Shown: piece by piece, positions 35,212-43,237 of the stretch
Layout: the number at the start of each line of letters is the position of its first letter
How positions within the stretch are numbered: position 1 is the stretch's first letter
Source: Sphingomonas albertensis
GTDB lineage: Bacteria; Pseudomonadota; Alphaproteobacteria; Sphingomonadales; Sphingomonadaceae
Assembly (NCBI RefSeq): GCF_014358075.1
Contig: NZ_JACONT010000032.1
Location: 1 to 47,869, forward strand
Reading direction: 5' to 3'
Length of the DNA stretch: 47,869 nt
Program-made: the position numbers and the translations under genes
Notes under the pieces: model-generated
Database searches by the model: none
Seen by the model: only the letters and a program-made list of their open reading frames with translations
What the model was told of the DNA's origin: nothing

Positions 35212-36461
35212 CCGACTCCCCCGTCTGGCATCCCTTCACGCAGCACGGCCTGCGCGAGCCGATTCCCCTCGTCACGCATGCCGACGGCGCCGCACTCTAC
35301 ACATCGGATGGCCGACGGATTGTCGATGCGATCTCGTCCTGGTGGGTGACCACGCATGGCCACGCCAACCCCAGGATCATGGCGGCGATCGCAGAACAGG
35401 CGGGCAAGCTCGACCAGATCATCTTCGCCGGCTGGACGCACCAGCCTGCCGAAGACCTTGCGCGCGGCCTGACTGCGATCATGCCGCCGGACCTTACGCG
35501 GGTGTTCTTCTCGGACTCAGGCTCGACCAGCGTCGAGTGCGCGCTGAAGATGGCGCTCGGCTATTGGCTCGATCGCGGCGAGGACCGTCACCGCATCCTC
35601 GTGATGGAGCACGGCTATCACGGCGACACGATCGGCGCGATGTCGGTCGGCGCGCGCGGCGTCTACAACCGCGCCTACGCGCCGCTGCTGTTCGACGTGG
35701 GGACGATCCCCTTCCCTGCCGCCGGATGCGAACAGGCGTCGCTCGACGCGCTCGAGAAAGCCTGCGCCGAGCGCCCGGCCGCGTTCATCGTCGAGCCGCT
35801 GCTGCTGGGCGCGGGCGGCATGCACATCTATCCGGCGCACATTCTCGCCGAAATGCGCCGGATCTGCGCGGCGCACGACGTGCTGTTCATCGCCGACGAG
35901 GTGATGACCGGCTGGGGCCGCACCGGCAGCTTGCTCGCCTGCGAACAGGCCGGCGTGGTGCCCGACATCCTGTGCCTGTCGAAGGGGCTGACCGGCGGCG
36001 CGATACCGCTCGCGGTGACGATGGCGACCGAGGCGATCTACCAGGCGCATTACGGCACCGACCGCGCCCGGATGTTCTTCCACTCGTCGAGCTACACCGC
36101 CAACCCGATCGCCTGCGCCGCCGCCAACGCGAACCTCGCGATCTGGCGCGACGAACCTGTGCGCGAGCGGATCGCCGACCTCGCCGCACGCCAAGCCTCG
36201 CTGCTGGAATCCCTCGCTCGCCACCCCCGCATCGCCAACGCGCGCCAGATCGGCACCATCACCGCGGTCGAACTGCGCGGCGAGGACGGCTATCTCTCGC
36301 AGATCGGCCCACGCCTGCTCGCCTTCTTCCGTGACCGCGACCTGCTGCTCCGCCCGCTCGGCAACACCGTCTACGTCATGCCGCCTTACTGCATAGACGA
36401 TGCCGATCTCGACCGAATCTACGCCGCGATCAGCGAAGCATGCGATGTGATCCGACATTGA
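35208..36461 (+). CDS. bioA: Adenosylmethionine-8-amino-7-oxononanoate aminotransferase
   Basis: A 417-residue class III aminotransferase that makes DAPA from KAPA with SAM as amino donor. WHPFTQH near the N-terminus and SSWWVTTHGH are BioA signatures. The PLP lysine is Lys259 (LSKGLTGG), with FIADEVMTGWGRTG before it. It starts at GTG 35208, overlapping the bioD stop (GTGA). No bioB or bioC follows; those must lie elsewhere. Confidence 0.95.
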   Translation: MTDSPVWHPFTQHGLREPIPLVTHADGAALYTSDGRRIVDAISSWWVTTHGHANPRIMAAIAEQAGKLDQIIFAGWTHQPAEDLARGLTAIMPPDLTRVFFSDSGSTSVECALKMALGYWLDRGEDRHRILVMEHGYHGDTIGAMSVGARGVYNRAYAPLLFDVGTIPFPAAGCEQASLDALEKACAERPAAFIVEPLLLGAGGMHIYPAHILAEMRRICAAHDVLFIADEVMTGWGRTGSLLACEQAGVVPDILCLSKGLTGGAIPLAVTMATEAIYQAHYGTDRARMFFHSSSYTANPIACAAANANLAIWRDEPVRERIADLAARQASLLESLARHPRIANARQIGTITAVELRGEDGYLSQIGPRLLAFFRDRDLLLRPLGNTVYVMPPYCIDDADLDRIYAAISEACDVIRH

Positions 36462-36472
36462 AGCTGACGTTC

Positions 36473-36489
36473 TTGCTGCACTGCAGCAA
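36473..36489. promoter_or_regulatory. Perfect 17-bp palindrome with a PhaR-type CTGC-N3-GCAG core
   Basis: TTGCTGCA-C-TGCAGCAA is a perfect inverted repeat 70 bp upstream of the depolymerase-family gene. Its core CTGC-ACT-GCAG fits the TGC-rich site described for alphaproteobacterial PhaR. A phaR gene is present at 10348-10884. Confidence 0.6.
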
Positions 36490-36559
36490 CAAATGATGTA
36501 CGTGCGACGTTGAGATAGGATCGCGGCTGAGTACGCTTGCGACGAAAGGCTCGATTCAC

Positions 36560-37690
36560 GTGAGAAACATCGCCGATACCATCGCCCGCATGGCGCGTGC
36601 CGGGGCACCGACGCCGCGCGACATCGCGCCGAGCCGCCTGACGCCGCTGATCGAGTTCGGGACTAACCCGGGCGCGCTGCTTGGGCACAGCTACGTGCCC
36701 AAGGACCTGCCACCGGGCGCGGCTTTGGTCGTCGTCCTGCATGGCTGCACGCAGACCGCGGCAGGCTATGATCACGGGTCGGGCTGGTCGAAGCTCGCGG
36801 ACCGTGCCGGTTTCGCGCTGCTGTTTCCCGAGCAGACCCGCGCGAACAATCCCAACCTCTGCTTCAACTGGTTCGCATCGGAGGACACCGCGCAGGCTGG
36901 CGGCGAGGCGGAATCGATCGCGCAGATGAGCGAGACGATGATCGCGCGCCACGGCCTCGACCGCAGCCGCGTGTACGTCACCGGCTTGTCGGCGGGCGGC
37001 GCAATGACGGTGGCGATGCTGGCGACCCGGCCGGACCTGTTCGCGGGCGGCGCTGTAATCGGCGGGCTCGCCTACGGCACCGCGACCGGCGTGTCGCAGG
37101 CGCTCGACCGGATGCGTGGGCATGGCGACACCAGCGACGTCGCGCTGGCCGACGCGGTTCGCAGCGGCTCGCGCGGCCATGACGGGCGCTGGCCGACGCT
37201 GGCGATCTGGCACGGCGGCGCGGACGCGACGGTCAGCGTCGCGAATGCGGACACGATCGCGCGGCAATGGCGCGGCATCCACGGCGTCGACGCGACCGCG
37301 GTACGCACGGAGCGGGTTGGCACCGCGGTCCACCGGATCTGGTCGGATGCCGAGGGACGTGACGTCGTCGAGGACTGGACCGTGCCGGGCATGGGCCATG
37401 GGACGCCGATCGACCCGTTGCGCGGCGAGCGACTGGGCGCCGCTGGGCCGTTCATGCTCGACGTCGGGATTTCTAGTACGGCAGTTATTGCCAAGTCCTG
37501 GGGGCTGGTTGCGGCGGCGAAGGCGGAGACTGCGGCCAAGCCGGCGCCGGTCGAACGCGTCGCGAAGATCGCGATCCCGGTTTCGCCGAAACCCGCGGCG
37601 AAGCCTGCGTCGAAGCCTCGCGCCGAGGCGCCTACGGGGATCCAGGCGACGATCGAACACGCCCTCCGCGCTGCCGGATTGATGCGGTAG
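36560..37690 (+). CDS. PHB depolymerase family esterase
   Basis: A 376-residue esterase of the PHB-depolymerase/feruloyl-esterase-like family. The lipase box is GLSAGG with Ser144; the acid is probably Asp222 (HGGADATV) and the base His280 (PGMGHGTP); VVLHGCTQTA forms the oxyanion site. No signal peptide is seen, so it may act intracellularly. Residues about 315-355 are an Ala/Pro/Lys-rich linker before a short C-terminal helix. It starts at GTG 36560 with AAAGG upstream. The palindrome upstream links it to PHA control. Confidence 0.88.
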   Translation: MRNIADTIARMARAGAPTPRDIAPSRLTPLIEFGTNPGALLGHSYVPKDLPPGAALVVVLHGCTQTAAGYDHGSGWSKLADRAGFALLFPEQTRANNPNLCFNWFASEDTAQAGGEAESIAQMSETMIARHGLDRSRVYVTGLSAGGAMTVAMLATRPDLFAGGAVIGGLAYGTATGVSQALDRMRGHGDTSDVALADAVRSGSRGHDGRWPTLAIWHGGADATVSVANADTIARQWRGIHGVDATAVRTERVGTAVHRIWSDAEGRDVVEDWTVPGMGHGTPIDPLRGERLGAAGPFMLDVGISSTAVIAKSWGLVAAAKAETAAKPAPVERVAKIAIPVSPKPAAKPASKPRAEAPTGIQATIEHALRAAGLMR

Positions 37691-37733
37691 GATGCCGGAG
37701 GGTGGGGAGTTGAGTGCGCGCCAAACACCCCAT

Positions 37734-37814
37734 CGTCATCCTGACGAAAGTCAGGACCCAGAGTAACAGCGGTGTCTTGTGTGGCTCTGGGTCCTGACTT
37801 TCGTCAGGATGACG
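37734..37814. repeat. REP-like inverted repeat, family A (gene-less copy)
   Basis: A perfect 30-bp inverted repeat (37734-37763 and 37785-37814) around a 21-bp loop. Each arm begins CGTCATCCTGACGAAAGTCA and itself folds as CCTGAC-GAAA-GTCAGG. The same arm sequence, with one base changed, flanks the GIY-YIG gene at 44468-44839. Confidence 0.95.
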
Positions 37815-37898
37815 GAGTGGCTGGAAAAACACGGGATGGTTGCGAAACCGTCGCGCGACGTCCCGGTGCGTTGCCTCGGCGGCTCACGCCACGTCAAT

Positions 37899-38010
37899 CC
37901 TCTCCTGGCAGGGGAGGTGGCTGGCTATTGCCAGACGGAAGGGTATCGCCCTTTCGATCGCGGGTCACCCCTCCGTCGCCTGCGGCGACACCTCCCCTGA
38001 CAGGGGAGAG
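37899..38010. repeat. REP-like inverted repeat, family D
   Basis: Arms CTCTCCTGGCAGGGGAGGTG and CACCTCCCCTGACAGGGGAG, with TGGCTATTGCCAGACGG beside the left arm as in the 22733 copy. Confidence 0.88.
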
Positions 38011-38057
38011 TAAGCAGGAATAATCGACTTGCCCGTGAACCCGGGTAAAGCCAGCGC

Positions 38058-39431
38058 ATGACGTCCACCCCGCCCCGCCCCTGGCGCACCGAATTCACCG
38101 CCACGCTGAAGCTCGCCTGGCCGCTGGTCGCGACGAACCTCGCCCAGGCGCTGGTCGGCGCGACGGACGTCGCGATGCTCGGGCGGCTCGGGCCCGACAC
38201 ATTGGCGGCGGCGACGCTGGGACTGAACCTGTACCTCGTCTTCCTCGTGTTCGGCATGGGGCTCACCACCGCCGCGGTGCCAATGATCGCGCGCGAGCGG
38301 GGCGCGCGGCCGTATGCGGTGCGCGATATTCGGCGGACCGTGCGGCAGACGATCTGGGTCGCCGCCACGCTCTGCCTCCCATCCTGGATCATTCTCTGGA
38401 ATGCCGAGGCGATTCTCGTCCACCTGCTCGACCAGGACCCGCTGCTCGCGCACGACGCCGCGCGGTTCGTCCGCGCAGTGATGTGGGGGATGCTGCCGAG
38501 CCTCGCCTTCCTCGTGCTGCGCGCGTTCGTCGCCGCGCTCGAACGGCCGGGCTGGTCGCTGGTGGTGATGGTCGGGCTGCTGGTGGTCAACGCCGCGCTC
38601 AACTGGCTGTTGATCTTCGGCCATGCGGGCCTCCCCGCGCTCGGTATTCTCGGCTCGGGGATGGCGAGCAGCATCGCCAACGGCCTCAGCTTCGTCGCGA
38701 TGGCCGCCGTCGTCATCTACGCAAGGCCGTTCCGCCGCTATCGCCTGCTCGGCCGGTTCTGGCGCGCCGACTGGCCGCGATACCGCGCGGTCTGGACGCT
38801 CGGCCTGCCGATCGCGATCACGCTCGGGTTCGAATCCACCGTGTTCATCGCCGCGGTGTTCCTGATGGGGTTGCTCGGCACCGTCCCGCTCGCCGCGCAC
38901 GCGATCGCGATCCAGATCGCAAGCGTCACCTTCATGGTCCCGCTCGGCATCGCGCAAGCCGCCACCGTCCGCGTCGGGCTCGCCTCCGGACGCGGCGACC
39001 GCGCCGGCATAGGACGCGCCGGCTGGGCGGCGTTCGCGATCGGCGAAAGCTTCATGGTGCTGACGGCGGCACTGCTCGTCCTCGCCCCGCAACTGCTGAT
39101 CGGCATCATCCTCGACGTCGATGCACCCGCCAATGCGCCCGTCGTCGCACTGGCGATCTCGCTGCTCGCGGTCGCCGCGGTGTTCCAGGTGGTCGATGGC
39201 GCACAGGTGATCGGCGCGGGGATGTTGCGCGGGCTGGGCGATACCAAGGTGCCGATGATCTTCGCCGCTATCGGCTATTGGGGGATCGGCATCGGTGTCG
39301 GCGCATGGCTCGCATTCGGGCGCGACTGGGGCGGGGTCGGCATCTGGACAGGGCTGGCGGCCGGACTGGCGGTGGTTTCGGTGCTGATGATCGCCCGGTG
39401 GCAGGCGCGCGAACGACTTGGCCTCGGCTAA
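38058..39431 (+). CDS. MATE family efflux transporter
   Basis: A 457-residue membrane protein with twelve predicted segments in two homologous halves (about 15-230 and 240-450). The start of the first half, LAWPLVATNLAQALVGATDVAMLGRLG, and GLPIAITLGFESTVFIAA in the second are NorM-type MATE signatures. It exports cationic drugs or metabolites in exchange for Na+ or H+; the substrate is unknown. The gene stands alone. Confidence 0.93.
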   Translation: MTSTPPRPWRTEFTATLKLAWPLVATNLAQALVGATDVAMLGRLGPDTLAAATLGLNLYLVFLVFGMGLTTAAVPMIARERGARPYAVRDIRRTVRQTIWVAATLCLPSWIILWNAEAILVHLLDQDPLLAHDAARFVRAVMWGMLPSLAFLVLRAFVAALERPGWSLVVMVGLLVVNAALNWLLIFGHAGLPALGILGSGMASSIANGLSFVAMAAVVIYARPFRRYRLLGRFWRADWPRYRAVWTLGLPIAITLGFESTVFIAAVFLMGLLGTVPLAAHAIAIQIASVTFMVPLGIAQAATVRVGLASGRGDRAGIGRAGWAAFAIGESFMVLTAALLVLAPQLLIGIILDVDAPANAPVVALAISLLAVAAVFQVVDGAQVIGAGMLRGLGDTKVPMIFAAIGYWGIGIGVGAWLAFGRDWGGVGIWTGLAAGLAVVSVLMIARWQARERLGLG

Positions 39432-39516
39432 GGCTCGCTTGGCCTCTTTATCCGATATTACTGATACATAGCAGCTCAGACGTGTTAACGTGTGTTACAC
39501 TACTGGAGCCTGACAT

Positions 39517-39735
39517 ATGCCTGATCAAGACCGCATCGTCGCGATCGGGTTGCTCACGCAGCGCGACGTTTTCGCGCTCGGCCACGATCTGTCGCGGGTC
39601 TATCCGATCGACGAGGTGCCGTGCTTCGGCAGCCTGCTCTGTGCGATCGACGATGCCGATCGCGCGTTCCACCGCGCCCGCGATGCACGCCAGCTTGCCA
39701 ATCCTGTCCAACCCAGCGCAACCTCGCTGGCATAG
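39517..39735 (+). CDS. Small conserved-looking hypothetical protein
   Basis: A 72-residue soluble frame (MPDQDRIVAIGLLTQRDVF...) with GGAG 8 bases before the ATG and a preceding AT-rich stretch that could be a promoter, including GTGTTAAC and GTGTTACAC. Amino-acid composition is balanced, unlike spurious frames here. It has two cysteines (PCFGSLLC). No family is recognised. Confidence 0.62.
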   Translation: MPDQDRIVAIGLLTQRDVFALGHDLSRVYPIDEVPCFGSLLCAIDDADRAFHRARDARQLANPVQPSATSLA

Positions 39736-39787
39736 CGGCGTTCGAGATCCGCTGGCGAGATCCGCTGGCCTCCTGCGGAGATCGATC

Positions 39788-40183
39788 ATGACGCTGCCTA
39801 CCGAATTGCTGCTGCTCGGCTGGTCGACGGTCCTACTGTTCGCCTATGTGATGATCCAGGGCCAGACCGCGACGCGCGACCGCGGGCTCGACTGGAATGC
39901 CGGCCCGCGCGACGGCGAGCAGAAGCCGCTCGGCGAGATGGCAGGCCGCGCCGAGCGCGCGCTGAAGAATTTCCAGGAAACCTATCCGGTCTTCGTCGCG
40001 CTCGCGCTAGGGCTGGCCGTTACCGATCGCACCGGCGGCATCGGTGCGATCGGTGCGTGGCTCTGGTTCGGCGCGCGGATCGCCTACATCCCGCTGTACC
40101 TGTTCGGGGTCAAATATATCCGCAGCCTGTGCTGGATGGTGTCGATCCTCGGCCTGTTGCTGATGCTGATCCGCTTCCTCTGA
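39788..40183 (+). CDS. MAPEG family membrane protein
   Basis: A 131-residue protein with four membrane segments. LGEMAGRAERALKNFQETYPVFVAL is the MAPEG region with the Arg and Asn that bind glutathione in characterised members. The eukaryotic family includes glutathione transferases and eicosanoid synthases; bacterial functions are mostly unknown. The ATG has GGAG with 7-nt spacing. A frame continuing far upstream overlaps the MATE gene and is not used. Confidence 0.88.
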   Translation: MTLPTELLLLGWSTVLLFAYVMIQGQTATRDRGLDWNAGPRDGEQKPLGEMAGRAERALKNFQETYPVFVALALGLAVTDRTGGIGAIGAWLWFGARIAYIPLYLFGVKYIRSLCWMVSILGLLLMLIRFL

Positions 40184-40207
40184 GGGTCAGCCTCGCCCCG
40201 GCTTGTC

Positions 40208-41077
40208 TCAAAGCGTGCGGATGATCGCCGAGAAGTCGAGGCTCCCCTGCCCGGCCTCGGCGAACGCCTCGTAGCGCTCGGCAGCCTTCGCGCCCATCGG
40301 CGTATCCGCGCCGACATCCTGCGCCGCCGCCATCGCGAGCCGCAGGTCCTTCAACATCAGCGCCGCCGCGAACCCGCCCTGATAGTCGTGATCGGCAGGC
40401 GTATCGGGACCGATCCCCGGCAGCGGCGCGTAGGTGGTCATCGACCAGCTCTGGCCCGACGACACGCTCGCGATGTCGTAGAATGCCTGCGCATCGAGCC
40501 CAAGTTTCTCTGCCAGCACGAACGCCTCGCAGGTCGCGATCATCGTCGCGCCGAGGATCATGTTGTTGCAGATCTTTGCCGCCTGCCCCGCGCCGTTCGC
40601 GCCCGCGTGGATGACGGCCTTGCCCATGTCCGCGAGGATGGGCTGAGCCCGGTCGAACGCCTCGGCCGAACCACCGACCATGAAGGTGAGCGTGCCAGCA
40701 TTGGCCGCGCCGATCCCGCCCGACACCGGCGCATCGACCGCGACAAGTCCCTTGGCCTGCGCGGCTTCGGCGACCTGCTTGGCGGTGGCGACGTCGATCG
40801 TCGAACAGTCGATCAGGATCGCGGACGCCGGGGTAACGCCGAACAGCGCATCATAGACCTCGGCGACATGCTTGCCCGCCGGCAGCATCGTCACGATCGC
40901 CTCGGCGCCGTCCGCAGCCTCGGCAGCGGATGCGACGGGGAGGCAGCCGGCGGTCTTCGCCTTGTCCAGCGCGTCCGCGCTCAAGTCGAACGCACGAACG
41001 TCGTGGCCCTTCTTGGCGAGGTTCGCCGCCATCCCGCCGCCCATGTTGCCGAGCCCGATAAATGCGATCCGTGCCAT
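40208..41077 (-). CDS. mmsB: 3-hydroxyisobutyrate dehydrogenase
   Basis: A 289-residue beta-hydroxyacid dehydrogenase oxidising 3-hydroxyisobutyrate to methylmalonate semialdehyde in valine breakdown. It has the NAD motif GLGNMGGGMAANL (8-20), substrate loop DAPVSGG (115-121) and catalytic Lys168 (GQAAKICNN). The ATG at 41077 has AGGAG upstream; 38 extra upstream codons lie in a palindromic repeat. It is the last gene of the valine operon. Confidence 0.95.
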   Translation of the reverse strand: MARIAFIGLGNMGGGMAANLAKKGHDVRAFDLSADALDKAKTAGCLPVASAAEAADGAEAIVTMLPAGKHVAEVYDALFGVTPASAILIDCSTIDVATAKQVAEAAQAKGLVAVDAPVSGGIGAANAGTLTFMVGGSAEAFDRAQPILADMGKAVIHAGANGAGQAAKICNNMILGATMIATCEAFVLAEKLGLDAQAFYDIASVSSGQSWSMTTYAPLPGIGPDTPADHDYQGGFAAALMLKDLRLAMAAAQDVGADTPMGAKAAERYEAFAEAGQGSLDFSAIIRTL

Positions 41078-41098
41078 GTTCTCTCTCCTGATTCTGCT

Positions 41099-41204
41099 CC
41101 CCTCCCGTTCACGGGAGGGGTTGGGGGAGGGCAGTGCCGCAATCACATCGTCGGCAATCCGGGCACGCCCCTCCCCTGACCCCTCCCGCAAGCGGGAGGG
41201 GAAA
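41099..41204. repeat. REP-like inverted repeat, family D variant
   Basis: Two hairpins, CCCTCCCGTTCACGGGAGGG and CCCCTCCCGCAAGCGGGAGG, in a larger inverted layout between the enoyl-CoA hydratase and mmsB genes. Confidence 0.88.
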
Positions 41205-41209
41205 TTGGC

Positions 41210-41986
41210 TTACTTCCCCGTCCAGGTCCCGGCGCGCTTCTCGACAAACGCCGCCATGCCTTCGCTCTGGTCCGCCGTCCCGAACAGCCCGTGGAACAGC
41301 CGCCGCTCGAACTGCACACCCATCGCGAGCCCCGTCTCGAACGCGGCGTTGACCATTTCCTTGTTCGCCAGCACCGCCAGCGGTGCCATCGCGGCGATCG
41401 TGGTCGCCGTCTTCACCGCCTCGTCGACCAGTTCGTCCGCCGGCACGATCCGCGAGACAAGGCCTGCCCGCTCCGCTTCGGCGGCGTCCATCATCCGCCC
41501 GGTCAGGCACATCTCCATCGCCTTGGCCTTGCCGACGGCGCGCGTGAGGCGCTGCGATCCGCCCATGCCCGGCGACACGGCGAGCTTGATCTCCGGCTGC
41601 CCGAACTTTGCGGTATCGGCGGCGAGGATGAAGTCGCACATCATCGCCAGCTCGCACCCGCCGCCGAGCGCATAGCCCGCGACCGCCGCGATCACGGGTT
41701 TGCGCGTCCGCGTGAAATTCTCCCAGCCGGCGAAGAAGTTGCTCGCGTACATGTCGGCGAACCCCTGCGACTGCATCTCCTTGATGTCCGCCCCCGCCGC
41801 GAAAGCCTTGGCGCTACCAGTCAGCACCGCGCACCCCTGCGACGGATCCGCATCGAACGCTGCAAACGCGGCGATCAGATCCGCCAGCACCTGCGAGTTG
41901 AGCGCATTCAGAGCCTGAGGCCGGTTCAGCGTCACGAGCGTGACGCCGTCGCGCTGCTCGACGAGGATCGTTTCGTAGGTCGCCAT
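41210..41986 (-). CDS. Enoyl-CoA hydratase
   Basis: A 258-residue crotonase. Both catalytic glutamates are present, Glu112 (GGGCELAM) and Glu132 ([10 protein letters not shown]), with the oxyanion loop FAAGADI (62-68). In this operon it should hydrate methacrylyl-CoA to 3-hydroxyisobutyryl-CoA, though short-chain enoyl-CoAs are possible substrates. GGAG precedes the ATG. Confidence 0.94.
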   Translation of the reverse strand: MATYETILVEQRDGVTLVTLNRPQALNALNSQVLADLIAAFAAFDADPSQGCAVLTGSAKAFAAGADIKEMQSQGFADMYASNFFAGWENFTRTRKPVIAAVAGYALGGGCELAMMCDFILAADTAKFGQPEIKLAVSPGMGGSQRLTRAVGKAKAMEMCLTGRMMDAAEAERAGLVSRIVPADELVDEAVKTATTIAAMAPLAVLANKEMVNAAFETGLAMGVQFERRLFHGLFGTADQSEGMAAFVEKRAGTWTGK

Positions 41987-42003
41987 TCTAACTTCTCCAA
42001 TTC

Positions 42004-42068
42004 CGTCACCCCAGCAAAAGCTGGGGTCTCATCATCATCGGGAGACCCCAGCTTTCGCTGGGGCGACG
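42004..42068. repeat. REP-like inverted repeat, family B
   Basis: Arms CGTCACCCCAGCAAAAGCTG.. (42004-42030) and its near complement (42042-42068), 11 bp apart. It sits between the hydrolase and hydratase genes of the valine operon. Confidence 0.93.
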
Positions 42069-42078
42069 TGTTTTCTGT

Positions 42079-43122
42079 TCAACCCGGCGTCCATGCCTCA
42101 TGCTCGGGCAACGGTGCGAAAATCTGGTCGATCACGTGATCGGTCACAGCCTCGGGCGTGGCCGGATCCCAGCGCGGCGCATTGTCCTTGTCGACGATCA
42201 CCGCGCGCACGCCCTCGATGAAGTCATGCCGCTGCACGACATGCGCGCCGACGGCATATTCCTGCTTCATCTCGTCGGCAAAACTCGCCATCGCCGCACC
42301 TTCGTGGAGCAGCCGCAACGACACCTTCATCGTCTGCGGCGACTTGGTCCTCAGCGTCGCGAGCGTCTGCATCGCCCACTCGCCACCATCGGCGTCGAGC
42401 GCAGCGTAGATGTCCTCAAGCACGTCGGACGCGAACAGCCGGTCGATGTCATCCTTGCGCGCAAGGATCTTCGCGTCGGGCGCCGACGTCGCCAGCGCAT
42501 CCAGCACGCCGGCAATATCCTGCGGCGTCTCCGCAATCCGCGCCTGGGCGGTCTCGAGCGCATCGCTAGCAAGAAAATGCGTGGCGAGCCCCAGCGTGAG
42601 ACACTCCGCGCCATCCAGCCGATGCCCGGTCAGCGCCAGATACTGCCCGATCCTCCCGGGCAACCGCGACAGATACCAGCCGCCGCCAACATCAGGGAAC
42701 AACCCGATCCCAGTCTCCGGCATCGCGAATTTCGTATTCTCCGTGGCGACGCGAAACCGGCACGGCAGCGCCAGCCCAACGCCGCCGCCCATCGTGATCC
42801 CGTCCATGAACGCGACGATCGGCTTGGCATAGGTAAATAGCCGATGGTTCATCCGATACTCGGCATGAAAGAACGCGCGCGCCTCGACGCCGTCGGTCGC
42901 CCCCGAGGCGGCGAGCATGCGGATATCGCCGCCAGCACAGAACCCACGCCCCTCGGCATGATCCACCACGATCGCCTCGACGGAAGGATCGCCCCGCCAT
43001 GTCTCAAGCGCTTCTAGCACACCTTCGCACATGCCGAGATTGAGCGCGTGAAGGGCTTTTGGACGGTTTAGTCTAATCCGGCCGACAGGCCCTTCACTTT
43101 CGACGATCAGATCATCGGTCAC
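42079..43122 (-). CDS. 3-hydroxyisobutyryl-CoA hydrolase (HIBCH type)
   Basis: A 347-residue crotonase-fold hydrolase. Glu136 and Asp144 (PETGIGLFPDVGG) are the HIBCH signature that separates it from hydratases; FCAGGDIR (61-68) forms the oxyanion loop. Its length (about 350) also fits HIBCH. It frees 3-hydroxyisobutyrate for mmsB. It starts at GTG 43122 with a strong GGGAGG. Confidence 0.93.
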   Translation of the reverse strand: MTDDLIVESEGPVGRIRLNRPKALHALNLGMCEGVLEALETWRGDPSVEAIVVDHAEGRGFCAGGDIRMLAASGATDGVEARAFFHAEYRMNHRLFTYAKPIVAFMDGITMGGGVGLALPCRFRVATENTKFAMPETGIGLFPDVGGGWYLSRLPGRIGQYLALTGHRLDGAECLTLGLATHFLASDALETAQARIAETPQDIAGVLDALATSAPDAKILARKDDIDRLFASDVLEDIYAALDADGGEWAMQTLATLRTKSPQTMKVSLRLLHEGAAMASFADEMKQEYAVGAHVVQRHDFIEGVRAVIVDKDNAPRWDPATPEAVTDHVIDQIFAPLPEHEAWTPG

Positions 43123-43129
43123 GCGTTCA

Positions 43130-43135
43130 CCTCCC
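43130..43135 (-). promoter_or_regulatory. Ribosome binding site fixing the GTG start of the HIBCH gene
   Basis: GGGAGG on the minus strand, 7 nt before GTG 43122. It confirms the non-ATG start. Confidence 0.7.
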
Positions 43136-43144
43136 GAACACCAT

Positions 43145-43209
43145 CTCCGCGCCTCCGCGTCTCCGCGTGAATCAAGAATTTTTTCACGCGGAGACGCGGA
43201 GACGCGGAG
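43145..43209. repeat. REP-like inverted repeat, family E
   Basis: A 27-bp stem (43145-43171 with 43183-43209, 26 of 27 pairs) around an 11-base AT-rich loop. The arms are made of repeated CTCCGCG units. It lies between the acyl-CoA dehydrogenase and hydrolase genes. Confidence 0.95.
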
Positions 43210-43237
43210 CAGAAAGATTGAGCAAAGCTGCGCGGAC

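Larger units (their letters stand above)
37691..38057. other. Intergenic region with two palindromic repeats
   Basis: About 370 bp holding a family A repeat (37734-37814) and a family D repeat (37899-38010) back to back. No gene is visible; the MATE gene starts 47 bp after the second repeat. Confidence 0.7.

Noticed and set aside
38483..39787. N-terminal extension of the MAPEG frame
   Set aside because: It overlaps the MATE gene; the ATG at 39788 with GGAG gives a normal-length MAPEG protein.
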